A stretch of 51,754 bases of DNA. It comes from Chloroflexota bacterium. Its GTDB lineage: Bacteria; Chloroflexota; UBA6077; FW602-bin22; CADDYW01. A program made the translations under genes and the position numbers. The notes beneath the pieces were generated by a model that was not told where the DNA came from, ran no database searches, and saw only the letters and a list, made by a program, of their open reading frames with translations. This document shows positions 28,054 to 35,655 of the stretch, one piece after another; position 1 is the first letter of the stretch; the number at the start of each line of letters is the position of its first letter. The DNA lies in the NCBI GenBank assembly GCA_902810745.1, contig CADDYW010000026.1, forward strand, positions 1-51,754, given 5' to 3'.

Positions 28054-28371
28054 CTAAGGCGAGGTACCGCTAGCCACGTGTGTCGCGTGGTGCTCGTGGG
28101 CGATTGCCCCCTCGCGCATGCCAAAGGTACCCATCATGTTGGCGAGGGCAATGGCGATGCCAATCACACCGATCACCGCCACCGGCACCCACCATGGAAT
28201 GCCAGCTTCGCTGATTTCTTCGCCGGTCTCGCGCAGGCCTCGTCGCGCTTGACGGGTCGATCGCGCCATCTGATGCTGCGCCGTTGCGAGCCAATCGCCA
28301 ATGCTCTCGCGGAGATCTTCGATCTGAGCTCTGATCTGCTCGGCTCTCTTTTCGAAATCGGTCTTGGCCAC
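28054..28371 (-). CDS. Small membrane protein with N-terminal coiled coil
   Basis: This 105-residue protein starts at GTG 28371 behind GGAGGAAGG; an upstream open frame to 28413 is less likely. Residues 3-55 are highly charged and helical, probably a coiled coil. One transmembrane helix spans about 59-80 (PWWVPVAVIGVIGIAIALA). The tail contains AHEHHATH, a His-rich stretch. It resembles small tail-anchored stress or YtxH/DUF3618-like proteins in layout only. No function can be assigned. Confidence 0.6.
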   Translation of the reverse strand: MAKTDFEKRAEQIRAQIEDLRESIGDWLATAQHQMARSTRQARRGLRETGEEISEAGIPWWVPVAVIGVIGIAIALANMMGTFGMREGAIAHEHHATHVASGTSP

Positions 28372-28844
28372 TCGTCTACCTTCCTCCGTCCTGAGTTTCA
28401 GCCATCGAAGCACTTACGACCGACCGTTGCGAGGCGACGAAGAACGTATGTCGATTCTCTGCCACGCAGACCGGCGCAATCGTTCACGGTGCATCCGCTG
28501 CCAAGAACGTCGGTCACGGATCGCGGACGGGCACGGAAGGCTACCGCTAACGGAGCGGAATCTGTCGAGACGACCTTCCCGCGCCTGCTCCGGGTGACGT
28601 TCGCGCGTACTCGTGACCTTTGTTCCAGGCACACGCCAGCCAGTGACGCACGAAGTGTGCCAGCGGTGGATATCTGGGGACGGGTGCAGGAGGAGTATCA
28701 CTGGTCGTCCAGGTGTCACTCGAGCCTCCCCGGCCGGAATGAATCCGCGTGACGTCCGCGGTCAACGCCAGGAGCCGGTGATTCCCTCCCGCGCTCTGGA
28801 GCAGGAAAAAGCGCGTGCAGGACCAGGGGAGTGATTTCGGTTCG
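28372..28844. other. Gene-free stretch downstream of the fab cluster
   Basis: About 470 bases with no convincing coding region. Open frames here on either strand lack ribosome sites and recognisable proteins. I checked by eye for RNase P RNA, tmRNA, SRP RNA and tRNA features and saw none. The promoter of the two small - strand genes is expected at the low-coordinate end. Confidence 0.5.
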
Positions 28845-28875
28845 GCGGAGAATGGCCCGCAGGGCCATTCTCCGC
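28845..28875 (-). terminator. Perfect 14-pair hairpin after fabD
   Basis: GCGGAGAATGGCCC (28845-28858) and GGGCCATTCTCCGC (28862-28875) pair perfectly around a three-base loop, 31 bases beyond the fabD stop. No T-tract follows on the - strand, so it may be a weak intrinsic terminator, a 3'-end stabilising structure or a palindromic repeat. It marks the end of the long ribosomal-fab block. Confidence 0.6.
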
Positions 28876-28906
28876 GAGTTATTCCCAAATATCTCTTGCG
28901 ACGCTA

Positions 28907-29881
28907 TTAGGAGGCTAGCACGTTACTGATCGACTGGAGGGAGGCCGGATCGTTGATACTCAACGTGAGCGCCTGCCGATCGATGCGCTTGATCATTGTC
29001 GAGAGGACTTCTCCCGGGCCGAGCTCGATGAATGTCGTGACTCCCAGCCCGAGCATCTGTCGGACTGACTCGGTCCAGCGGACTGATGAGCAGAGCTGTC
29101 GGGATAGCTCCGCCCGAATCTCGTCGGCAGACGTGAGCACACGGGCGGAGATATCGCTGACGATCGGAACACGGGCATCCTGCCAGCGAAGGTGATTGAC
29201 GACCTCGGTGAACTGCTCTGATGCTCGTTGCATCAGCGGAGAGTGAGCTGCGATGCTGACGGCGAGGCGAATCACACGCTGGGCTCCGTTGGCGACAGCA
29301 AGCTCGATCGCCGCGGAGAGGGCGGCAAGGTCGCCCGAGATGACCGTCTGGGTTGGGGTGTTGTAGTTAGCCGGCCACACGTATCCCTTCTCGCGTGCCT
29401 GGCGACACACGTCCTCGAGGACTCGCGCATCGAGACCGATCACGGCGGCCATACCGCCGGGTGTCGCCTCGCCAGACTCCTTCATCAGCCGCCCTCGCTC
29501 GCGAACGAGCTGTAGCGCCGTCGAAAAGTCGAGAACACCCGCCGCGACAAGCGCGCTGTACTCGCCGAGACTGTGACCGGCGACGAGGCGCGGTCGGAGA
29601 AGCTGTTCCGACGGGCCGAGGTGCTCGCGTAGCGCGGCGAGGCACGCCATGCTGACCGTCAGGATGGCTGGCTGCGCGTTGATTGTATCCCGTAGCTCGG
29701 CATCAGGGCCGTTGAAGCACAGCTCGCTGAGCCGGAAGCCGAGCGTCTCATCGGCCTGGGCGAAGATCTCGCGCGCAGCCCGAGAATGTCCCGCGAGGCT
29801 CTTTCCCATGCCCACATGCTGTGATCCTTGCCCGGGAAACACGAGCGCGATGTTGCGCTGAGTCTCAGTTCCTGCCGACAT
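28907..29881 (-). CDS. fabD: Malonyl-CoA:ACP transacylase
   Basis: This 324-residue enzyme loads malonyl groups onto acyl carrier protein. The nucleophile is S104 in AGHSLGEYSAL; H213 in AAHSPLM is the partner; VFPGQGSQHVGMG is the N-terminal signature. ATG 29881 is preferred since AGGAG is ten bases upstream; an ATG three codons earlier sits too close to it. It is the last gene of the fabF-fabH-fabG-fabD run. The 59 bases after fabG leave no room for acpP. Confidence 0.94.
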   Translation of the reverse strand: MSAGTETQRNIALVFPGQGSQHVGMGKSLAGHSRAAREIFAQADETLGFRLSELCFNGPDAELRDTINAQPAILTVSMACLAALREHLGPSEQLLRPRLVAGHSLGEYSALVAAGVLDFSTALQLVRERGRLMKESGEATPGGMAAVIGLDARVLEDVCRQAREKGYVWPANYNTPTQTVISGDLAALSAAIELAVANGAQRVIRLAVSIAAHSPLMQRASEQFTEVVNHLRWQDARVPIVSDISARVLTSADEIRAELSRQLCSSVRWTESVRQMLGLGVTTFIELGPGEVLSTMIKRIDRQALTLSINDPASLQSISNVLAS

Positions 29882-29940
29882 TCCCCACATTCTCCTGGTG
29901 CCTGACTTCCTGCGTTATCTCTAAGTGTGTCTGAGTAGGT

Positions 29941-30684
29941 TTACATAGCCAGGCCACCGTCGACGACGATGGCTTGCCCGGTGATGTATCCAGCGTGCTC
30001 GGTTGCGAGGAACCAGACGACTTCGGCGACTTCTTCGGGTGTGCCCATGCGGCCCAGCGGAATCTGCTCGACGAGAGCGTCTCTGGCCTTTTCCGGCATC
30101 TGCCGAGTAATGTCCGTCTCAACCAGACCAGGAGCGACTGCATTGACCGTGATTCCCCGACTTGCCACCTCCCGAGCAACTGATTTTGTGAAGCCGATCA
30201 GTGCTGCCTTGCTTGCCGAGTAATTCGCCTGCCCCGCGTTTCCGCGAATGCCAGAGATCGACGAGAGGTTGATGATACGTCCGCGGCGCTGGCGGAGCAT
30301 CGGGCGCAGCGCCGCGCGCGTGCAGAGGAAGGCGCTGCGCAGATTGGTCATGATCACGCGGTCCCAATCGTCATCAGTCATTCGAAGGACGAGCGTATCC
30401 CGAACGATTCCCGCGTTATTCACTAGGACGTCGAGGCGGCCCCAGCGACCGAGCAGAGTCTCGAAGATCGTCGCCACCGCCGACGGATCGCAGACGTCGC
30501 CAGGAAGGAGCAGTGGCTCTCCGCCCAGCCGCGAGATGTCCTCGGCCGTGGCCTCGGCGGCTGCTGTATTCTGGCGATAGTTGATGCCGACGCGCGCTCC
30601 ATCCCGGGCGAACCGAAGCGCGATCGATCGTCCGATTCCGCGTGACGCGCCGGTGACCAGGACAACTGATGGCTCGTGAGACAA
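29941..30684 (-). CDS. fabG: 3-oxoacyl-ACP reductase
   Basis: This 247-residue NADPH-dependent short-chain dehydrogenase reduces beta-ketoacyl-ACP. Cofactor motif TGASRGIGRSIA (11-22), NNAG (89-92), catalytic S142, Y155 and K159 (YSASK) are all present, and the C-terminus IVVDGGLAM is typical of FabG. The start is TTG 30684 with AGGAG about nine bases upstream. Its fab neighbours support FabG over other SDRs. Confidence 0.93.
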   Translation of the reverse strand: MSHEPSVVLVTGASRGIGRSIALRFARDGARVGINYRQNTAAAEATAEDISRLGGEPLLLPGDVCDPSAVATIFETLLGRWGRLDVLVNNAGIVRDTLVLRMTDDDWDRVIMTNLRSAFLCTRAALRPMLRQRRGRIINLSSISGIRGNAGQANYSASKAALIGFTKSVAREVASRGITVNAVAPGLVETDITRQMPEKARDALVEQIPLGRMGTPEEVAEVVWFLATEHAGYITGQAIVVDGGLAM

Positions 30685-30857
30685 AGACGTGAACTCCTGA
30701 CTTGGGATTCTCGACCTTGACGGACTCGTCGGGTACTCTTGGACCGGTCACGTGCCGCTCACGGGAGATCCCGACCAGGCTTGCCCTGTCAGACCGTCAG
30801 GGACGTGTTGGACGCGATCGGGCGGATTTTGTCGCCCGCTGTCTTGTAACTGAGCTA

Positions 30858-31985
30858 CTAGATCCCGTTCACGCCGTTGAAACGGCGCAGTGCATCGAGG
30901 CGACGTTGCGTCCTCAGCGCGAAGGAGCGCACGACGGCCTCTCGGCTATGGATATTTCGAATGACAGATTTCCACCAGGCGACAGGAACGGGCGTCGCGT
31001 CCACGCCCCACTGTACGATGGCAGCGCCCCAGGCGAGACCGGCGCCGAATCCTACCAGTGCGAGGTTTGCCCCGACGCCAACCTTGCCCATCTCGATCGC
31101 CTCGCACAGAGCGATCGGAATCGACGCGGTCGATGTGTTGCCATAGCGATGGACGTTCGAAAAGACCTTTTCCGGCGGAATCTTGAGTGCCTTGGCCGCG
31201 GCCTGGATGATGCGAATGTTGGCCTGGTGGGGGATGAAGAGGTCGATATCGTCGACCGTGAGTCCTGCTTGCTGGACGGCCTGCTGCGTCGCCTGGGTGA
31301 TCGCCTGGATGGCGAAACGATAAACCTCGCTCCCTTTCATCTTGATGAGGTGCTGACGGTTCTGGACGTGCTCGACCGTCAGCGGGGCACGGCTGCCTCC
31401 GGCGGGGATGTAGAGCGATCCCACGCCGGATCCGTCCGAGCCCAGGACGCAGGCGCGCAGCCCGGTGGGACAATCCGACTTCCGCAAAAGGAGGGCACCG
31501 GCGCCATCCCCGAAGAGGATGCACGTACTGCGGTCGGTCCAATCGATCATACGGCTCAGCGTGTCAGCTCCGATGACCAGGATTGTCTCGTAGATGCCGC
31601 TGGCGATCATGCCGCTGGCGACCGCCAGGGCGTAGATGAAGCCGGAGCACGCGGCGTTGATGTCGAAGGCTCCGGCGCGAGACGCGCCGATGCTGTCCTG
31701 GATGATCGACGCCACGCTTGGCAGCGGATAGTCGGGTGTGCTGGTGGCGACGATGACGAGATCCACCTTGCTCGGGCTCAGATCGGCCACCTGCAGTGCA
31801 TTTTGAGCCGCACGCGTCGCGAGGGTCGCAGTCGTTTCCTTCGGTCCGGCAATCCGCCGCTCGGAGATGCCCGTCCGGGTGCGAATCCACTCGTCCGACG
31901 TGTCGACCATCTTCTCGATTTCGAAGTTTGTCATGGTCCGCGCGGGAACCGCGTAACCCCAGCCGACAATTTGTGCGTACGTCAC
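30858..31985 (-). CDS. fabH: 3-oxoacyl-ACP synthase III
   Basis: This enzyme starts fatty-acid chains by condensing acyl-CoA with malonyl-ACP. The triad is C113 (AACSGF), H253 (PHQAN) and N283 (GNTS). The normal FabH fold ends near residue 326 (AAIVQW), but the protein runs on to 375, with a basic C-terminal extension not usual for the family. The start is GTG 31985 with CCGGAG upstream. It lies between fabF and fabG, with gaps of 173 bases on both sides. Confidence 0.92.
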   Translation of the reverse strand: MTYAQIVGWGYAVPARTMTNFEIEKMVDTSDEWIRTRTGISERRIAGPKETTATLATRAAQNALQVADLSPSKVDLVIVATSTPDYPLPSVASIIQDSIGASRAGAFDINAACSGFIYALAVASGMIASGIYETILVIGADTLSRMIDWTDRSTCILFGDGAGALLLRKSDCPTGLRACVLGSDGSGVGSLYIPAGGSRAPLTVEHVQNRQHLIKMKGSEVYRFAIQAITQATQQAVQQAGLTVDDIDLFIPHQANIRIIQAAAKALKIPPEKVFSNVHRYGNTSTASIPIALCEAIEMGKVGVGANLALVGFGAGLAWGAAIVQWGVDATPVPVAWWKSVIRNIHSREAVVRSFALRTQRRLDALRRFNGVNGI

Positions 31986-32158
31986 GGTAGCATCTCCGGA
32001 AGCTAGCTCACCAGATCAGATCATGGGCTCGCCACGACGGACGCACGGGCACCCGACCCGTTGCCGAAAACGAGGAGAGGATCCGCATGCAGCATCCTCC
32101 ATCCGCGTGGTGTTCGCACGTGAGCCCGGGACCAGTCACCTGTCGTGGTACCCGCGCC

Positions 32159-33397
32159 TCATCGGTACGATCGGAAAATCAAGCAGGAATTGTGGCCGCC
32201 AAGGCCCATCGAGTCGGACATAGCGACCTCGACCTGGGCCCGTCGCGCGTGGTTCGGTACGTAGTCGAGATCACAATCAGGATCGGGATAGCGATAGTTG
32301 ATCGTCGGCGGAATGATGCCCTGAGCGATCGTCAGGACACAGGCCATTGCCTCGACGGCACCCGCGGCCCCCATCATGTGGCCCGTCATCGACTTCGTCG
32401 ACGTCATGGCGAGTCGGTATGCGTGCTCGCCAAAAACGGACTTGACCGCGGCGGTTTCGAGCTTGTCGTTGAGGGGAGTGCCAGTGCCGTGAGCATTGAC
32501 GTAATCGACCTGGTCGGGACAGAGATTTGCCTTGCGCAGCGCCATCCGGATGGCGCGGGCCATGCCCTCGCCGTCCTCGGCGGGCGCTGCGAGGTCGAAG
32601 GCGTCATTGCTGGATCCGTAGCCGATGAGCTCGGCATAGATTCGGGCATCTCGTCGTCGCGCGTGCTCCAGCTCTTCGAGGACGAAAATCCCCGCTCCCT
32701 CTGCCATGACGAATCCCTGGCGGGTTCGATCGAAAGGACGGCAGGCGGTCTGCGGCGACTCGTCGCCGGTGGCCAGGGCTCGCATCACCGTGAATCCGGC
32801 GACGACGAGTGGAACGATCGCGGCCTCGGTTCCGCCCGCGATCACGACGTCGGCGTCACCGCGCCGAATTGTCTCCGCAGCCTCTCCCAGGGCGTGGCCG
32901 CCCGTCGCACACGCGGAGACGACGGCCATGTTTGGCCCCTTTGCTCCAAGATAGATGGCGACCTGGCCAGACGCGGTGTCCGGAATAAGGTTCTGGAGAA
33001 AGAATGGGCTCACACGGGTGGCGCCGCGCTCGTCGAGCACTCGTTGCTGATCCAGCATCGTCTTGATGCCGCCGATCGCCGAGCCGATGATCACGCCCAC
33101 CGACTCGGCATTGCTGCGGTTGATACAGAGATGGGCGTCCTCGACAGCCTGCCGCGCGGCCGCGACGGCGAACTGGACGTTCCGATCCATCCGCCGCAGA
33201 TCTTTGCGCTCGACGTACTGAAGGGGATCGAATCCTTTCACCTCGCCGTCGATCTGAACGGCGAGGTTGCTCGGGTCAAAAAGAGTGATACGGTCGATGC
33301 CGGAACGACCGGCGATGAGACCATCCCAGGTGGATGCAACGTCGTTTCCAAGTGGAGTGACCGCCCCGAGGCCGGTTACCACAACGCGTCTACGCAC
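32159..33397 (-). CDS. fabF: 3-oxoacyl-ACP synthase II
   Basis: This 412-residue elongating condensing enzyme has the Cys-His-His triad C163 (SACATG), H303 (NAHGTGTPLND) and H340 (MTGHMMGAAG). The frame opens 14 codons earlier, but GTG 33397 gives VRRRVVVTGLGAVTPLG, the normal N-terminus, and GGAGGG lies 11 bases before it. It is the first fab gene after the ribosomal block. The inverted repeat just upstream is a possible operator. Confidence 0.94.
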   Translation of the reverse strand: MRRRVVVTGLGAVTPLGNDVASTWDGLIAGRSGIDRITLFDPSNLAVQIDGEVKGFDPLQYVERKDLRRMDRNVQFAVAAARQAVEDAHLCINRSNAESVGVIIGSAIGGIKTMLDQQRVLDERGATRVSPFFLQNLIPDTASGQVAIYLGAKGPNMAVVSACATGGHALGEAAETIRRGDADVVIAGGTEAAIVPLVVAGFTVMRALATGDESPQTACRPFDRTRQGFVMAEGAGIFVLEELEHARRRDARIYAELIGYGSSNDAFDLAAPAEDGEGMARAIRMALRKANLCPDQVDYVNAHGTGTPLNDKLETAAVKSVFGEHAYRLAMTSTKSMTGHMMGAAGAVEAMACVLTIAQGIIPPTINYRYPDPDCDLDYVPNHARRAQVEVAMSDSMGLGGHNSCLIFRSYR

Positions 33398-33415
33398 GAA
33401 GCACAGCCCTCCAGC

Positions 33416-33440
33416 GGTGTGGTGCCAATTACACAACACC
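33416..33440. promoter_or_regulatory. Inverted repeat upstream of fabF, candidate operator
   Basis: GGTGTGGTG (33416-33424) and CACAACACC (33432-33440) are inverted repeats matching at 8 of 9 positions around a seven-base AT-rich centre. The site lies 18 bases before the fabF GTG, in the 165-base gap after rpsI. Place and shape fit a dimeric repressor site controlling the fab genes. The regulator is not identified. Confidence 0.45.
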
Positions 33441-33562
33441 GCATCGTGTCAGGAGTTACGGGCTCTCGATCCAGCCGTCTGCCCGGCGGGTGCGTAGCGG
33501 CTTCGCGGGTGGCACCGACCTCTCGTCACTGCCCCGTTGCAGGGACACCAGGCACGGTACGG

Positions 33563-33958
33563 TTAGCGCTTGGTGTACTGCGGAGCCTTGCGGGCGCGCT
33601 TCAGTCCGTACTTCTTGCGTTCCTTGACGCGCGCGTCACGGGTGAGAAGGCCAGCGTGTCGCAGCGCAACGCGCAGGTCCTCGCTCGTCTGGGCGAGGGC
33701 CCGGGCAATTCCGTGGGCCAGTGCGCCTGCCCAGCCCGAGGTGCCTCCGCCCGAGACCTTGGCCATGATCGAGTAGCGGCCAAGCGTATCGGTGACCCGT
33801 AGTGGTTCCAGAATCGTGTTCTGGTCCGTCAGACGTGGGAACGCCTCGGTAAGCAATCGGCCGTTGACGATAATCTGGCCAGTGCCTTCCGAGAGCTGAA
33901 CCTTCGCGGCCGCGGTCTTGCGTCGTCCGATCGCGAAAAAGTATCGTCGGTCCGTCAT
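33563..33958 (-). CDS. rpsI: 30S ribosomal protein S9
   Basis: A 131-residue small-subunit protein whose C-terminal tail reaches the P-site tRNA; here it ends QYTKR, as usual. FFAIGRRKTAAAKVQL and the SGWAGALAHGIARAL segment are typical. ATG 33958 is chosen; TTG one codon earlier is an alternative. AAGGAG precedes. It follows rplM by 15 bases, the standard L13-S9 pair. Confidence 0.95.
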   Translation of the reverse strand: MTDRRYFFAIGRRKTAAAKVQLSEGTGQIIVNGRLLTEAFPRLTDQNTILEPLRVTDTLGRYSIMAKVSGGGTSGWAGALAHGIARALAQTSEDLRVALRHAGLLTRDARVKERKKYGLKRARKAPQYTKR

Positions 33959-33973
33959 CAAGTGTTCCGCTCC

Positions 33974-34420
33974 TTATTCCGTCTCATTCGCCGCTGCCGG
34001 GAGCGGGCGCGGCATCTGAGCCGCGTGGGGATGGGTCGGCCCGGCGTACACCTTCAGCTTCGCCAGCATGTGTCGCCCGAGCGCATTGTGCGGGAGCATG
34101 CCCCGAACTGCCCGCTCGATCACCCGGGTCGGGTGGGTCTGTAGCACTCGCGACACGGCTTCGGTCTTCAAGCCACCGGGATAGCCGGAATGGTGATGAT
34201 AGACCTTCTGCTCGAGCTTCTTGCCGGAGAGATGTACCTTCTCGGCGTTGATCACCACCACAAAGTCGCCCACGTCCAGGTGTGGACTGTAGAGGGTCTT
34301 GTGCTTCCCTTTGAGAATTGTCGCGATGCGGGAAGCGAGCCGTCCCAGCGGCTCGCCAGTGGCATCGACGACGTACCACTGGCGCTGGATCTCTGCGCTC
34401 TTCACCGCGTGTGTCTTCAT
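33974..34420 (-). CDS. rplM: 50S ribosomal protein L13
   Basis: A 148-residue early-assembly protein of the large subunit. Motifs are WYVVDATGEPLGRLAS, DFVVVINAEK and AVRGMLPHNALGR. ATG 34420 has AAAGGAACGG upstream. It pairs with rpsI and follows truA by 90 bases. Confidence 0.96.
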   Translation of the reverse strand: MKTHAVKSAEIQRQWYVVDATGEPLGRLASRIATILKGKHKTLYSPHLDVGDFVVVINAEKVHLSGKKLEQKVYHHHSGYPGGLKTEAVSRVLQTHPTRVIERAVRGMLPHNALGRHMLAKLKVYAGPTHPHAAQMPRPLPAAANETE

Positions 34421-34510
34421 CCGTCGCCCGTTCCTTTCGTCACCAGATAACTCGATGTCAGTTCTCTCCGCCTCGGCGCGTCCTCATCCCGGCCGGTTCG
34501 CCATCCCGCT

Positions 34511-35248
34511 TTAGTCATACACCACGCGGGTGAGGCAGAGGCCGCGGGCGGGAACGGTGATTCCAGCCCGTCGCCGATCACGGCTCGCCAGGATCGCCTT
34601 CACGTCGTCGGCAGTTGCCCGGTGCATTCCCACGGGCACCAGTGTGCCGACCAGATTCCGCACCATGTGCGGGAGAAATGCGTCGGCCACTGCCTGAATG
34701 ATCAACCTCTGCCCGTCACGCCAGCAGTGCAGACGAAAGAGAGTTCGCACCGTGCTCGCGGCGCGTTGGGTCGACGCCATCGACGCCGCGAAAGCGGCGA
34801 AATCGTGCCGACCGACCAGGACCCGTGCCGCCCGGTCCATCGCCTCGGCGTCAAGATAGGAGCGCCAGTGATAGACGTACTGGCGGCCCACGACCGGACG
34901 TTCCGGTGCGTTCCAGATCGTGTACCGGTATTCGCGGCTGCGCGCGCTGTATCGCGCGTGGAAGCCCGGCGGGGCCTCCATGGCGCTGACGACCGCGACA
35001 TCCTCGGGCAGCACCGCGTTCAGAGCGTTCTGAAGGGCGCTCGTGCTCAACCGGCTTGTCGTCTGGAAGCTCACGACCTGACCGGTCGCGTGAACTCCTG
35101 CGTCAGTCCGACCGGCTCCGGCGATCCGCGTTTCGAGACCCGTCACCCGGGCGATAGCCACTTCAAGCGTCTCCTGAACCGTCCGCCGACCGGCCTGGAT
35201 CTGAAAGCCCGCGAAATCCGTCCCGTCATACTGGACGGTCAGGCGGAT
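34511..35248 (-). CDS. truA: tRNA pseudouridine synthase A, start codon uncertain
   Basis: TruA makes pseudouridine at positions 38-40 of tRNA anticodon arms. The catalytic Asp lies in GAGRTDAGVHATGQV. Conserved N-terminal residues IRLTVQYDGTDFAGFQ are encoded just upstream of the first standard start (GTG 35161), so that start would cut off about 29 conserved residues. The frame stays open back to the rplQ stop (35297-35299), yet holds no ATG, GTG or TTG in that part. The feature is drawn from the ATC at 35248; CTG (35242) and ACG (35251) are other candidates. A GAGGAGG lies 14 bases before 35248. It may be coupled to rplQ. Confidence 0.8.
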   Translation of the reverse strand: MRLTVQYDGTDFAGFQIQAGRRTVQETLEVAIARVTGLETRIAGAGRTDAGVHATGQVVSFQTTSRLSTSALQNALNAVLPEDVAVVSAMEAPPGFHARYSARSREYRYTIWNAPERPVVGRQYVYHWRSYLDAEAMDRAARVLVGRHDFAAFAASMASTQRAASTVRTLFRLHCWRDGQRLIIQAVADAFLPHMVRNLVGTLVPVGMHRATADDVKAILASRDRRRAGITVPARGLCLTRVVYD

Positions 35249-35296
35249 CGTCCGCGCTCGCGCCTCCTCGATGACCCGTTCCTGCCAGAGAGTGTC

Positions 35297-35650
35297 CTAT
35301 TCGACGAGCTCGATCCGTGCCATCTCCGCCGCGTCGCCCAGGCGAGGACCGAGACGGATGATCCGGGTGTAGCCACCCGGCCGGTCAGCAAACCGTGGTC
35401 CGACGACGTCGAATAGCTTCTGAACGATCTTTCGATCATACAGCGTCGAGGCGGCAAGGCGACGATGGTGAACGGTATCCTGCTTGCCCACGGTCACCAG
35501 CTTCTCGGCGATTGGCTGGATTGCCTTCGCCTTGGCCAGCGTCGTCGTGATGCGCTCATAGCGCAAGAGGTCGGTGACCAGGTTGCGGTAGAGTGCTCGT
35601 CGGTGGCCAGTCGGCCGACCAAGCTTCCGGCCAGCAACGGCATGTCTCAT
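35297..35650 (-). CDS. rplQ: 50S ribosomal protein L17
   Basis: A 117-residue protein near the peptide exit tunnel. It begins MRHAVAGRKLGRPTGHRRAL and contains the RNLVTDLLRYERITTT segment. It closes the alpha operon, five bases after the rpoA stop, as in most bacteria. The C-terminus ARIELVE is typical. Confidence 0.96.
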   Translation of the reverse strand: MRHAVAGRKLGRPTGHRRALYRNLVTDLLRYERITTTLAKAKAIQPIAEKLVTVGKQDTVHHRRLAASTLYDRKIVQKLFDVVGPRFADRPGGYTRIIRLGPRLGDAAEMARIELVE

Positions 35651-35655
35651 CGCGC

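Noticed and set aside
28547..28888. 113-residue open frame on the - strand in the fabD downstream gap
   Set aside because: No ribosome site, runs through the perfect hairpin, and composition looks random.
30830..30860. tRNA-like string GTAGCTCAGTTA on the - strand after fabH
   Set aside because: Only the D-arm-like letters match; no acceptor stem, anticodon arm or T-arm can be found around it.
32087..33802. 571-residue open frame on the + strand over fabF and rpsI
   Set aside because: It is antisense to fabF, which has its full catalytic triad; low-complexity translation with no domain.
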